Source: Letharia columbiana (lineage: Eukaryota > Ascomycota > Lecanoromycetes > Lecanorales > Parmeliaceae). Taken from it: a stretch of 64,000 nt of DNA. Position 1 is the first letter of the stretch. Every line of letters begins with the position of its first letter. The translations under genes were made by a program, and so were the position numbers. The stretch lies in the NCBI RefSeq assembly GCF_014066305.1, contig NW_023501084.1, positions 62,001-126,000 on the forward strand. The letters are read 5' to 3'. This document shows positions 30,820 through 42,814 of this stretch, piece after piece. A model generated the notes under the pieces. It was not told the DNA's origin, made no database searches, and worked only from the letters and a program-made list of their open reading frames with translations.

Positions 30820-32337
30820 ATGCTATCCTCCGAGGTGCTCTCTTTGATCGACCAGGTGAATTCGGGTGCCAAAGCTTGTCAGGACGAGAATCAGAACCGA
30901 GACGCACAAGCCGAATTGCTCGCCACGTGTAGAAAGTTGACGGCAGAATTAGAGTCGCCTTTCGAGGCTATTAGACGATTTTCTTTTCAGGTACGTTTAC
31001 AAATTTGAAGCATTCTCGATCGGCGTCTGAATGCAATCGGTCAGAACAAATGGTCTCATGTATAATCGTATTTCGTTGTAGTCTAGCCTGACCTTACCTA
31101 TCCATGAGCGTCCACCATCCCCCGTGCAATGCAGAGCTGGAGATTGTCCATACTGACTATACCAAGCCATACGAAACCCTTGCCCTGAGAATAGCTATCC
31201 AGTTGAACCTTCTAGATGCCATCAAAGACGAAGACGTGACCGCGTTGGGTCTGGCCACTACAACTGGAGCAGATCGCCTGCTCATAGGTAAGCGTTCTCA
31301 TACGGCCTGACTTTCATTCCCGGTGTAAATATCTAAGCGTTATCTCATCCCACTCTAGTTCGTATCATGAGGGTACTCTGCACAATGGGGGTCTTCACAG
31401 AAAAAGGCGTAGAACTCTACGGAGCCGGAAGAATCGCATTAGCTCTCCGTGCCAGACCCTCTTTACGAGACAACGTAACCACTCTGTCCGTCCTTCCATT
31501 ATTTCCACCTCTCCCATCCACCTCCGCGCCCCACGCTAACGACGACCCAGCTTCGATTTCGGCCTCAACGCCGCCGCCAAACTCCCCTCCTTCCTGGAAA
31601 AAACTTCCTTCGCGAACCCGACGCGAGACGGCAGCGGACTCTGGCAGCACGCCTTCAACACCCCGCTCGATTTCTGGGCCTGGCTCGAACAAGACCCGGA
31701 GCGCGCGCGCGCCTTCCACTCCAGCATGGTCGATCGGCGCCACGCCAGCGCCGACGCCGCCTGGTTCGAAAACTATCCCGTCGTCGCAAATCTCTGCTCG
31801 ACCGTGCCGCCAGCCTCGGCTGAGGTCCTCCTCGTCGACGTCGGCGGCGGATGGGGTCAAGACTTGCTGGCCTTCGCCTCCGCGCACCCTTCCGTCCCCG
31901 GCCGTCTGATACTGCAAGACCGAGCCCACGCGCTGGCCGAAGCCGACCGGGAGAGCCTGGGACGGAGAAGGGTTGAGGCGATTGCGCACGACTTCTTCGA
32001 TCCCCAACCCGTCATTGGCGCTCGCGCATACTACTTCCATCACATCTTCCACGACTGGCCGGACGCGGAATGCCGGACCATACTGCAGCACACGGTCGCC
32101 GCTATGCACCCCGGTGGGCGGAGCAGGTTGCTCATCGTTGAAGACGTCTTACCGGACGTGGGGGTGTCGAGTTATTTGGGACTGCGGGATATGCACATGA
32201 TGACGCTGTTTGGGAGCATGGAACGCAATCGGGGCCAGTGGACGGAACTGCTGGGTCAGGAGGGTTTGGAAGTCGTGAAGATATGGGAGCTCGGGCCGAA
32301 ATCTGAGAGTTTGATCGAGGCCGTTTTGAGGCAATGA
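30820..32337 (+). CDS. SAM-dependent O-methyltransferase (COMT-like)
   Basis: Proposed exons are 30820-30990, 31137-31287, 31359-31485 and 31551-32337, giving 411 residues, the usual size of fungal plant-type O-methyltransferases. The N-terminal dimerisation region (ETLALRIAIQLNLLDAIKDE, TGADRLLIVRIMRVLCTMGV) precedes the SAM site LLVDVGGGWGQD (about residue 243), ILQDRAHALAEA and YYFHHIFHDWPDAE (catalytic His region, about 315). RSRLLIVEDVLPD and MMTLFGSMERNRGQWTELL follow. The second intron (31288-31358) is unambiguous. The first acceptor and the third donor (GTCCGT) were chosen by phase. Such enzymes methylate phenolic or polyketide hydroxyls, but no biosynthetic partner gene is nearby, so the substrate is open. 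Confidence 0.88.
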
Positions 32338-33608
32338 GTTCAGAACCATGCATTCCTTGTTCGATATGCTGGTTTCGGTGAGACTACCAAGCTATCTTAT
32401 GTAACTGGACCGTACTGTCGGTCAAATTGTGCCGTGAGGCTGGCAGGATCCACCTTCCTTCCTTCCTTCCATGCATCAAGCTTGTTCATCAGCGAACACC
32501 TCCTTTGCTACCCTTTTTTTGCCGGCAAGGAAGACTGCTCTCCACACGGCTTCCGTCGATGTGAAACATATCCGAGGTGGGAGAGCGGACACCCTCATCA
32601 TTTTTCGGTCAAAAGAACCCCATAACAGAATCGCCCAAGCAAAAAAGGACACAAAAATCGATCCCGCAACTGGCATAACCCTTTTTCACAAGTGCGATAC
32701 CGACTACTCCGAAGGACCACGGACCAGCTCTCAACAAAGGTCTTGGGAAGAGGGGAAACCCCGTCGGCTGCCGCGGCTAAGACCCAAAGTGAGTTGCAGC
32801 AGGAGGAGCTGGAGCCGTAGGAGGTGCAAGAGGAGAATGAGCCGGGGCTTGATTGGGGCCATGTAAAGGAGATATTCGAGGTTGTGAGGGTCTTTTAATG
32901 GAAGCTGGTGAGCAGGAAGGCGTTTCGAGATCCTTTGATTTACGAGTGTGGGATCCTCTGTCTTTGTACGCACGGTGACGCGGACTTGTAACGGCGGCGT
33001 TTCTAATTGCGCGGGAGGTGCCGTTGTTGCTCTCTCTCTCTCTCTCTCTGTTTCCCCCCTTTGCGGAACCGAAGTGAGGTCGGTGGTATGTCATCTCAGG
33101 CCGACTGTGCAAAATGCTCGGTCGTTGTATCATCCACCCCCGTACCTCTACGTCCACATCCCACGTCCCCCCCTCCCTACTCTCAAACATCCATCTACCC
33201 CAACCGTCACTTCACTCCTCCTGCGTCCTTCGCCCTCGTCTTCAGCGAAGTTTCCGCATGCAGGAGCGGACGATCCGAGAAGCCTCCACGTTGTGGCGGA
33301 AAAGGTTCGTGGAACCCCGTACCGCGAATTCTTCATGCCGTTCCGGCTTCCTGCTCCACTCGTCGGTTGCGGATCTCTTCTCTTTGGATCTTACCGCCAG
33401 AGCTTTGGCGGTAAGACGTTCCATAAAGGTCAAGGAGGATTGTTGTGGTTGACTGACGAGCGTGCGAAGAGGGTTTGGGTGATTCTGAGAGTGCTGATGA
33501 GATCCTTCGGTCAGGGTAATTTCTTGACGACAAAAGTGTCAAATAGCACTTTTATAATCTTCTATCAATGGCAGTGCCTTTAGTCCTGCTCATTGGTCGA
33601 ACTCGTCG
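32338..33608. other. Intergenic with (TC)n microsatellite
   Basis: No gene supported. A 211-codon frame at 32948-33583 has no domain and overlaps low-complexity sequence. (TC)10 lies at 33030-33049. Confidence 0.4.
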
Positions 33609-33880
33609 GCAGTATTTCTTGGCAGTCCCTCTTGGCAGTCCCTCTTGGCAGTCCCCCTTGGCAGTCCCCCTTGGCAGTCCTTGTTGTCCAGTCCTCTCGG
33701 CCAGTCCTCTCGGCCAGTCCCCCTTGGCAGTCCTTTTTGTCCAGTCCCCTCGGCCAGTCCCTCGGCCAGTCCTCTCGCTCAGTCCTCTCGCTCAGTCCTC
33801 TCGCTCAGTCCTCTCGCTCAGTCCTCTCGCTCAGTCCTCTCGCTCAGTCCTCTCGCTCAGTCCTCTCGCCTAGTCCCTCC
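33609..33880. repeat. 13-bp minisatellite
   Basis: About 21 copies of a 13-bp unit. The left part is GGCAGTCCCTCTT-like, and it grades through CCAGTCCTCTCGG variants into eight or so nearly perfect CAGTCCTCTCGCT units at 33770-33870. The gradient from divergent to uniform copies implies recent expansion at the right end. All three forward frames are open through part of it, but only as simple repeats. Confidence 0.95.
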
Positions 33881-34264
33881 AACCAACCTAGCCTAGCCGA
33901 AGACGTGCTCCCCAGCCAATGACTTTCCTCGGAAAAGTCTGAGTCGCTGACCTCAATGGCTGAAGCCTTTCGGATAGTGTCTACCACTATGCTTATACGC
34001 AAAAGCAAGGCTGTACGTTGGTTGCCTAAAGTCCAGAATGAAAACATATAGATACCCCGACTCCGGTGAATTCTTAAAGACAGACTATCTTGATCACCTT
34101 TTGTTTCATCAACTCAGAAAAACGAAGCGCTGTCGATCCGTGAACATGAACATCATCTCTTTCCACATGCACAATTTATCCCGACACCTTCGCAGAGCAC
34201 CACATCAAGGTAGCTTTACCTCATCGCCCAAACCATCATGTCGCATAGAAGCCGTGACTGCAAG
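33881..34264. other. Intergenic, no gene recognised
   Basis: 3' flank of the next minus-strand gene; only short meaningless frames. Confidence 0.35.
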
Positions 34265-35692
34265 TCATGGGCTGCTCCCTTGTGGTATTTTGTCAAACCA
34301 CTCATCTAGCATTGCATTGGTGTTGACGTTGGAATTTCTCTTGGCTGCATCTTTTGGCGGCAAATTCCTGGACTCTGTTGGATGAACTGTTTCCACATGC
34401 TTCCTCCTACCGCGAGCTTTTCTGATGACTTTCTTGCAGGCCGACCCGTCCTTATCTAGCAAACACTGGTAAGACCAATTTTTGCTATCGGAATGGTGCT
34501 CACGCATGTGCCTTCCTAGGCTTGTCTTCTGACTTTCGGGAGTACCACGGTAGACTGGTTTGTCCTCACAATCTGGATCGTCATCGCATGCTTTGCATCT
34601 CGTCTCCAAAGGCTCAGAGGAGACTGGATGAGCCTCCCCCCCCCCACGACGATGAGAATGTGGTGTAGTGTTAGATGTAGCGCGAGAACGTGCTTTCCTC
34701 GATACAGTACCAGACCCGGAAAACGTGGAAGTTGGTGAGCCGTTAAGAAAACTATTATCGAAATGATCAGGATTGCATAGAAGCATTTCGTTCTGCGCAT
34801 CGCTTCCTCCTGGGTCCGTCTCGGCTAAATCTGCCAAAAAAGAGTTGTATTTCGCCGAGAAAGATCCATCTATGAGAGATTGGTCAATACCGGACGGAGG
34901 AATTGCTTGGTTTCCCATCTCCTGTGAGTCTGACCATTGGCTGCCATGACCAATATTGTTGTCCGCGGTCGCCACATTCCAGTTTTGGTTGTCAAAGTCT
35001 CCACCGGCTCCATGATTGTCAGTGGCTGAACAAAAAGAGGGTGAGACTCTCATTCCGAAATTTTCGCTTGTGGCATCAATTCGATACTGGACTGGGAATC
35101 CTTTCCAAGAATCGCGGCCGGTCAAGGCATTTGTTTGGTCCATGGTGCGATGCTCAGTGAGGTGTTGATGTGCCTGACTGTAGCCATCTCCATCAGATTT
35201 GGGATAGCAAGGCTCTATGAAAGACCCTCGCACATTCTGGCGACTGGAATCACCCATTGAACTCCAACCAGAATTGCCTCCATTGTGGTTGCGCAAGTCG
35301 TCTCCAAAGACCGGACCTCCGGCCCCTCTGAATGACGTGGTGCAGTCTCTCTCACTATAGCTCTGATGTGAAACAGTATGACCGTTTGGGGTAGTCGCTG
35401 TGAGGTGGTACGGAGGTCGAGAATTTTGGTATACAGCTTGGGTACCTGTATATTGCTGGAATGGAGGGTATTGCATAGGCGCCAGCGCCGGTTCTTGTGG
35501 GTTTCCATCCATAGTGTACTGTGAAGTTGGCTGGGACAAGGAATATTGTGAGAATGGCGCTGACGATTGAGAAGATTCAAAGTCCGGCAGAGGATCTAGG
35601 AGATATTGTTGCTGCGATGCCAGCTCAGGCGGCGGTCTGGGTCTTCCAGACACCATGTTCCGAGATGTAGAGTGTCCGAGATGCTGCGACAT
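34265..35692 (-). CDS. Hypothetical zinc-finger-like nuclear protein
   Basis: An uninterrupted 475-codon frame from the ATG at 35692. About 330 residues are Gln/Ser/Asn/Gly-rich and look disordered. A basic patch (RKARSRATSN) follows, then a C-terminal cysteine/histidine region near residues 355-440. That region reads RCKACDDDPDCEDK, SLGRHMREHHSDSKNWSYQC, CKKVIRKARGRRKHVETVHP. The spacing C..C, H...H, C, C, H....H resembles paired atypical C2H2 fingers seen in fungal transcription factors. DNA binding is inferred. Intron-free as read. Confidence 0.7.
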   Translation of the reverse strand: MSQHLGHSTSRNMVSGRPRPPPELASQQQYLLDPLPDFESSQSSAPFSQYSLSQPTSQYTMDGNPQEPALAPMQYPPFQQYTGTQAVYQNSRPPYHLTATTPNGHTVSHQSYSERDCTTSFRGAGGPVFGDDLRNHNGGNSGWSSMGDSSRQNVRGSFIEPCYPKSDGDGYSQAHQHLTEHRTMDQTNALTGRDSWKGFPVQYRIDATSENFGMRVSPSFCSATDNHGAGGDFDNQNWNVATADNNIGHGSQWSDSQEMGNQAIPPSGIDQSLIDGSFSAKYNSFLADLAETDPGGSDAQNEMLLCNPDHFDNSFLNGSPTSTFSGSGTVSRKARSRATSNTTPHSHRRGGGEAHPVSSEPLETRCKACDDDPDCEDKPVYRGTPESQKTSLGRHMREHHSDSKNWSYQCLLDKDGSACKKVIRKARGRRKHVETVHPTESRNLPPKDAAKRNSNVNTNAMLDEWFDKIPQGSSP

Positions 35693-37991
35693 TTGAGGTA
35701 TGTTACTTGAAACGCGGTTTCCTATGATGCAGCCGGAGGAGCGGTATAGCGGTTACCGAAACGGAACTGGTTGTAACGATGCGGGGGCTGAGGTACTCCA
35801 GTGGAGTTTATCTGTTTAAAAGCTTGCGATTGTAGCTGCAAATTCTAGATGAAGCTCTCGAAAGGTGGAAAGGTTTCCAAAAGATGCGATGACTTGTCGT
35901 GTGGGCGATTTAGACTGCGGTGCGAAACTTCGGACAGAAGGTAGTGTAGATGAGAGCTGCTGAGGGTCTCAGAAGCAGAGGAATAGTTCAGAGAGCTGAA
36001 GGGAGCAGAGATGTGGAATGGCATCTTAAAAAGCAAGCAGTCCTCGTGGTACAGACCGGTGTGTTCGTCAACACTGGCCAATCATCGTGACCTGCCCCTC
36101 TTTCTGTGGGATGCGGAGATTATGACAGCAGCGTGGCCCTGCTCGTCGAGTCCCCCGCTTATCATGTAGGACCAGGAGGACTGTATGCCAGGGAGTATGA
36201 ACCGTGTTCGGAATTTTAACTTTTTCGTCGAACCCCAGCCAGTCAATCATCGCCTATCCGCGTCATCTTAGGGTTGCTTGCTCGAAAGCTTCATTGCAGA
36301 ATTGTTGCATGAGAGGACTCTCCTCGCTCTGGTGGTATCTTGTCGTGATCGTACCTATTTTCGGAGCAGAGCTGAGGCATAGGCAAGGCCAGAGACGTTT
36401 CCGAAGAGATTGGCAATTCGAAGGGCGTAGACTAGATCATTGTATTATTGATTAGGCCACGTTCGTCCTTGACCAATCCCGAAAAGCTCTGTTGCAGTAG
36501 AGGCAACAACAAAAGGCACCCGTAAGATGTAAGTTGTGCACCATGATCATGGAGTGCAGGAACCCCTCATCTGACCTAAATATCGGACACCTCTCCGGGC
36601 AGCCTAGAAGGAAAACGTCTGCCGCAGCGCTACGTCGACTCTGTCACCACACCACAACTACCCCGCAAGTTGATCCACAACCATCCGTGACGGTCTTCAT
36701 CGTTCTAATCGATAATGTGATACTCCGACTCGTGCTGGGCGCAGTATGACAGTGGCAAAAGGTGCGGTCATGGGAGATGCCAGCGAGGCTTCCCATGAGC
36801 CGCGTTCGCAGTCGTAAATGACCATGTTGCCAATTTTGTGAAATAGAGATGGATCGGGGTATAAGGCCCAAGCATGCATTACAGCAGCAGTGACACGATT
36901 GACTTCTCAAATTTTGCAACCGCTTAGGGCTTATGTCTTGTGAGAAAGTCCATCCAGAGAGCCTTGAACATAATGGGTAGCACAGGTTCTTGACTATCTG
37001 AGGAGAGCGTCCTCGCACATACTTATAGGCAGAAAATCTTAGGGGGGTCGGGTACACTATCCATCCGGTTTCGGGGCTGAGGAAGAGCAGGATTCGCCGA
37101 TCCAATTGGAAGCTCATCGGGGTAAAGAGGGGAGAGCGTTCTCAGATTGTGGGATCTGAGCTCTTCCAACGAAATACGCTGCTTTTCTGTCATCCAGAGA
37201 GAGGTTGGTGGATCTTGTATTTTGTGCCTCCAAGAAGTGTCCTAAAGTTTTCCGATTAGTGAACAGGGAAACGGAAGCTATTGTTGTCAACTCATCGATT
37301 GTCCTTCTAGACACGAAAGAGCGTAAACACCAGATTCACTCCCAAAAATGCCAATTGGGCTTCGATGATTCCATGGCGTCTATCTTTTTTATAGTCCGGC
37401 AGGTCGTCGTGATGCTTTTTTTCAACGTAGTGAAATAGTCAGATATTATTGACGGCATGATGCGTAAGGGTGTGATGGTAGCGAGGAAGTCGAGGGATAG
37501 GAATTGCAATGGTGTCGAAGGTTGAAAGCCATCGGGTAACAACGGGTTTGAGCACGTTTCCGCCGATTTCTAGCGGCGATTTCTAGCGAGCTGGGCGAAA
37601 GAGGCAGCCAAGGCAAAATACATGGAAAACCCTTCCCAGCGCCATGTTCCCATCCGCGGGCAGAAAAGATGGAAAAATACTGCAAATTCTGTTTCTTCAT
37701 ATTGACAAGCCCTATTTCTCCTACGTCTCCTCAAATACATTCAACGATCAGTCATGCTCAGTAGAGTGAGTCATAGACAGGCCACCGACTAGCCGTCTCT
37801 TCGCCTAACACCTGCGCTCGAAGTACACCCAGGCATTGCCATCTCAAAGGGGTGACTGTACAGTAACCGCCCTTTTTTAAAGCCCTTCTCAAACAAGCGG
37901 ACAATGAAGGAGCCACGTTCCGCTAAGCCACGATCGGCTAAGCCACGTTCCATCGTAAGGTATTGTCATGGCGTGTCGTGTCGATTAATCT
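35693..37991. other. 2.3-kb gene-poor stretch
   Basis: Starts with the upstream region of the zinc-finger-like gene. Open frames up to 157 codons (for example 36644-37117 minus) have no recognisable domain and no clear splice-joined continuation. The segment 37550-37600 contains a short direct repeat (CGATTTCTAGCG twice). I see no supported gene. Confidence 0.4.
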
Positions 37992-39174
37992 TCACTCGTC
38001 AGGGACGTACAGATTCTGACTCAGGATCTTGTTCATCGTGAACATGTGCACCTTGTCCTGCTTGAATACCGCTCTCAGAGCGTCATCACAGCGGATCATT
38101 CGCTTGTCACTGGGATCTTGAAGATCCTTAGCCCGCACGTACGCCCAAATGCGCTTGACTGTCTGAGGCCGAGATAACTATAAAGGAACATTAGTATAGT
38201 CTCGAACGCTTCGGCAATAGCGTCCTTGGTTACATACCTTGATTTCGTTGTCTAGCAAAGCTGAAAGTGGCGGGGATAGCATAAGCTCTTTCTATAGCCA
38301 GTCAATACTCGCAATCAAAGTCAGGTTGGCCCCGTAGACTTGCATGAAATCCACCGCTCCGGACTTTCTCCTTCACGTCCGAACCAGATGCATCAATGTC
38401 ACTATCATCTTCTGCCTTCACCTTTGCCGATGTCTTTTTTTTCGGGCTCTTCTTGTTCTTCTTCGGTGGCGGTGCTTTTGGCCCTCCACCTCTTGTAGAT
38501 CTAGTGCGAGCGTTCTCCTGAGCTTGAAGTTTCGCTGCATATGCGGCGTCGCTATCGCGCTCTACTTTCTTCTTCTTCTTAGGAGGGGGAGTATTTTTGA
38601 CATCCGAGAGCTCCTCCTCGTCACTTTCTTGTTTATGTTTCTTGGGCGACTGAGAAGTGGCTTTACGGGTGGGCTCCGACGACAGAGGTGAATTTTCTTT
38701 GACAGTGGTGTGGCCATTGGTCTGCTGTGACGCAAGTGAGCCCTGTTTGACACTGGTGTGGCTAAAAGTTTGCGGCGAAGCAGATGATTCCTCTTTGACG
38801 CTGGCGTGGCCGTTTGTCTGTGGAGGCGCTTTTCTCTGCTCATCGAACTTGTCGAAGCGTCTCATTATGAGGGCTTTGATGGCCGTCTGTAAGAAATGTG
38901 AGCAATGGTCTCCCTTGTTATTTTGGTCATAGTAGTTCCGACCTTCTGGGGCGTAATATCATATTCGACAGACTGCTGGAGACCTTGGCGAATACGTTTC
39001 TCTGAGATTGTGTCGAGATCACTTGCGGCAAGGATTGAGTCAATAATGGTCGTGAATGACGCTTCTACCTCCGTGGGTACTGTTTTCCAACTAGTATCAG
39101 CTGACTGGAGTCGCGATCTGAAGGGGCGAGGGAGGGAAGGAAGAGGGCAGGCGGGCGTGCAACATACAAGACAT
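37992..39174 (-). CDS. DEK-C / SWIB-MDM2 domain protein (Tri1/Uaf30-like)
   Basis: Five exons by splice phase on the minus strand: 39174-39168 (7 nt), 39100-38943, 38886-38340, 38287-38238 and 38177-37992. They total 948 nt, 315 residues. The N-terminal DEK-C-like region reads FTTIIDSILAASDLDTISEK, RIRQGLQQSVEYDI, then IKALIMRRFDKFDEQRK. A lysine/serine-rich middle contains three related segments of the TNGHASVKEESSA type. The C-terminal SWIB domain reads LMLSPPLSALLDNEIKLSRP, QTVKRIWAYVRAKDLQDPSD, FKQDKVHMFTMNKILSQNLY. The architecture matches yeast Tri1 and Uaf30, a subunit of the RNA polymerase I upstream activation factor. The first exon is inferred from a strong GTATGT donor. Confidence 0.9.
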
Positions 39175-39874
39175 TTTGGAGGATGATTGATTTGCGAGAT
39201 AGAATAGTCAAATTCGGGCTTGGATTGACGAAGATTGATTCGATCTTGAGTGTAGAGGCAAGAGATATTAGTTTTAGTGTGACCTGAGCTCCAATTGTCA
39301 CCTCATGACTGGGTGTTTGAACGATAGGAATGAGCTTTGAAAGACTGAACGCCCCGGCGGTGATTGGCTGTAAATGATTGGCTGATGCGCCTCCAGCAAG
39401 TCAACAGTGCAGAACAGTTCGCAATGTCCAGTATGTATGCAAAGAGCTCGTTGAGGAGTGGTTTTTGAATCGTGGCTAAGCCATGGTCTGCATCAGCAAC
39501 GGACGATGGCACCCAAAACGCGCCGGTGATCGAAGGCGGCAAGTCGGTTATGTCCGAATGGACTAGTCCCAAAGTGAATAGGCTAAGAAGCAATTGGCGA
39601 TCAGTGGGTTCTGAATCATATCTTGAGTCAGAGCAACGGGTGTGATAGTCTCACTTTCTGATTGAGAAGAGTTACGCAAAAGCTCAAGCTCCAATATATG
39701 AACGCTGCGACGTTAACAGACCAGAGACAAGAAGACTCATAGGTACATCCAGAAAGCGTTAGGCGTGATCGGCTTAGTTAAGCGAAATATTGTGCCAAGG
39801 CTCGAACTTTACCACCACACCACAGCAAAAGTAGGCCCACTCGTAGCTCCTCTACCTTTCTTCCTACAAACAAA
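39175..39874. promoter_or_regulatory. Bidirectional intergenic region SWIB/eIF3b
   Basis: 700 bp between two divergently transcribed genes; both promoters must lie here. No element can be named and no further gene is supported. Confidence 0.45.
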
Positions 39875-42266
39875 ATGGCACCTAGCTTTGATAACCTCAC
39901 CGAGGACAATGGTACCTATGACTCAGAGGAAGAGATAGACTTCTCAGGTTGGCGAAACTCCCGCTATACATTTCTAACCACCAGTCTGCTAATCAGTCCC
40001 CTTGCCAGATCTCAAGGAACAATACGACGTCCGACTCGAACAAGGCCTTGATGCCTTTGTGGTCGTCGATGGCCTGCCCGTGGTCCCGGAAGACAGCAAA
40101 CCGAAGCTGGTAAAATTCTTGGTGAAGCAGCTGAACAAGGCGGGAAAAGTCAAGGAAGATGGGTTCTTCATGCCAACCAACAATAAGGGCATGACGGAAG
40201 GGTACGACCTCCCTCCATTGAGGGGCAGGAACATGAGCTTATCTGTCTAGCTATGCTTTCGTCGAATACCAAACACCACAGCAAGCCATCGCAGCTACCA
40301 AGCAACTCCACGGTACCGCCATCGACAAAAGACATACATTCGCGATAAACAAGATCACAGACGTGGAAAGATATGGAAGGGAAGGCCGCATCGATGATGA
40401 ATACCAACCACCTAAGATCGATGACTTCACAGAAAAAGAGCACCTGAGGTGGTGGTTGGGGGACCCAAACAGCAGAGATCAATTCGTCATGTTGCGAGGG
40501 GACAACGTTGGGGTATTCTGGAACAAGAAGAAGGACCCGCCTGAAAATATAGTCGATCGGATGCACTGGACAGAGTCACATGTGCAGTGGTCGCCTTTGG
40601 GCACATATCTCGCTACTATGCATGCTCGGGGTGTACAGTTATGGGGCGGACCGAATTGGACACGGCAGACGAGGTTTCCACATCCTATGTGCAATCTGAT
40701 CGACTTCTCGCCCGGGGAGACATACATTACGACATGGTCCTTCAAGCCGATTGAGGTTTCAGAAGACGACCCGATTCTGTCACAGGAGGAAGATGGGAAG
40801 AATTACATTATCTGGGACGTCGCGACGGGAAGACCGCTACGGTCGTTCCAGATGCACGACCTTCCAACCCCTCCTGAGAGTGAAAACGGCCAGCCCGTCA
40901 AAAAGAAGGTACCGTGGCCCGCTTTCAAATGGTCGTCTGACGACAAATTCGTCGCTCGCATGCTGGAGGGTCAATCGATATCTGTTTATGAACTTCCCAA
41001 GATGACTCTCATGGACAAAACATCCATCAAAATCGAAGGCGTGATGGACTTCGAATGGTCGCCTGCACTTCCGCAGCGGGACTCGGTAAAGACATATGAG
41101 CAGCTTTTCTGCTTCTGGACCCCGGAAATCGGCAGCAACCCTGCTAAAGTCGGCCTCATGAGCATACCGTCCAAAGAAATAGTACGGACAAGAAATCTCT
41201 TCAACGTTACAGATGCCAAGCTCCACTGGCAATCACAAGGCGCCTACGTCTGCGTCAAAGTGGACAGGCACTCAAAGTCAAAGAAATCTCTGGCGACCAA
41301 TCTCGAAATCTTCCGTGTCCGAGAAAAGGGTGTCCCCGTCGAAGTCGTCGATTCGATCAAAGACACCGTCATCAACTTTGCGTGGGAACCGAAAGGCGAC
41401 CGCTTCGTTCTCATCACCACTGCCGAGGTCGTCATGACCACCGCGGTACCCCCAAAGACCGCAGTATCGTTCTTCTGTCCCGAAAAGATCAAGGGCGCCG
41501 GTGTAGGAAACTTCAAACACATCCGCACCATCGAGAAGAAGAACAGCAACGCCATCTACTGGTCACCTAAAGGCCGCTTCGTGATTGTGGCCACAGTGCA
41601 CTCACAGCAGAGCTTCGACCTCGACTTCTGGGATCTAGACTTCGAGGGCGAGAAGCCCGAGAGCGATAAAGACCTCACCGCCAACTTACAGCTCATGAAC
41701 ACAGGAGACCATTACGGAGTTACGGACGTTGACTGGGACCCTACCGGTCGCTACTGCGTAACGAGTGCCAGTGTCTGGAAACATACCGTAAGCTCACTTC
41801 TTCCCCCCCCCTCTTCTTTTTACGTCTAGCCGCCGCGACGCTGACATGATCAAAGATGGAAAACGGCTACCACCTCTACGATTTCAAAGGGGAGCTCTTG
41901 CGCGAAGAGCACATTGAAAAGTTCAAGCAACTCTCCTGGCGCCCTCGCCCTCTCACCCTTCTATCACGAGACGAACAAAAAACCATCCGCAAAAACCTCC
42001 GCGAGTATTCGAAAGACTTTGAAGAGCAAGACCGGATCGAGGAAGATAAAGAGAAGGGGGCGATTGTGGAGGAGAGGAGGAGGGTTCTGAGTGAATGGCT
42101 TGCGTGGCGGGAGAAGGAAGAGGAGGAATTGAAGGCGGAGAGAAGGGAGTTGGGTTTGAAGGAGGATGTTGAGGAGGAGGAGCAGGCTGATGGGGAGGAT
42201 GGAGGGGGGGCGGTTGTTGAGGAGATTATGGAGGAGGTTTTGGATGAGGTTGAGGAGATTGCTTAG
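39875..42266 (+). CDS. PRT1: Translation initiation factor eIF3 subunit b (Prt1)
   Basis: Scaffold subunit of eIF3 that binds the 40S ribosome. Exons 39875-39947, 40009-40201, 40251-41787 and 41856-42266 give 2214 nt, 737 residues, the family length. An acidic N-terminus ([13 protein letters not shown]) precedes the RRM ([40 protein letters not shown], residues about 40-120). The beta-propeller ([89 protein letters not shown]) follows. The C-terminal segment [16 protein letters not shown] contacts other eIF3 subunits and leads to an acidic tail. All three introns are GT-AG with consistent phase. Confidence 0.97.
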
Positions 42267-42814
42267 GGTTGCTTGAGAGGGATTTGACAATGGTCGCAGA
42301 AGCTGGATTTGGCATTGTATCAGGTGTGGTGATCTGCCGTCCAGGAGGCAGCTACCCCGGATCTTTGGCAGTCAGCAGTTGAGTTATCAAGTCTGCCAGT
42401 GCCTTGTAGAGCTTGCATGCACCCTTGCTACGTCGGAGAGGATGATCCTTAGGAAACGATGTATTAAATCACAGATGTATCTGCCACCAGGAGGTATCGC
42501 AAGAAAATGATCCGTAGGTCATTCACTCACTACACGTGATCTCATCTCCCACGACATGAACCGCCTGAACGCCTCTAAAGATGCAACATACCACCATTTC
42601 ATTCTGGTCATTAAGGTACCCCAAAAGGAAGTCGTCATGGCTCATCAAAAAAAGGTAACGGAAATGGGTATCCGCCTGGTAGCGTTATGCGAGATCTAAG
42701 TATACTGTTGAAAAGAAAGGCGCCGATTGTTGAGACGCGCTCCTTGGGGCGTTCGCTGCAGGTTGGCGATGTCCGCAGATTAGAACCCCAAAATTGCGCT
42801 CTGTCGAAGATCCT
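42267..42814. other. Intergenic between convergent eIF3b and cyclin genes
   Basis: 3' flanks only; nothing recognised. Confidence 0.4.

Noticed and set aside
32948..33583. 211-codon plus-strand open frame before the minisatellite
   Set aside because: Overlaps a (TC)n run, has no domain, and other frames are equally open in this pyrimidine-rich sequence.
33568..33922. Repeat-encoded proteins rich in QSSRSVLSLSPLA
   Set aside because: Simple translation of the 13-bp minisatellite in three frames; no start context or flanking coding sequence.
35734..35800. Possible tRNA-like stretch (AGCGGTATAGCGGTTACCG)
   Set aside because: No cloverleaf could be built with proper A-box, B-box and acceptor pairing.
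36644..37117. 157-codon minus-strand frame
   Set aside because: No domain and no supporting splice sites; looks random.
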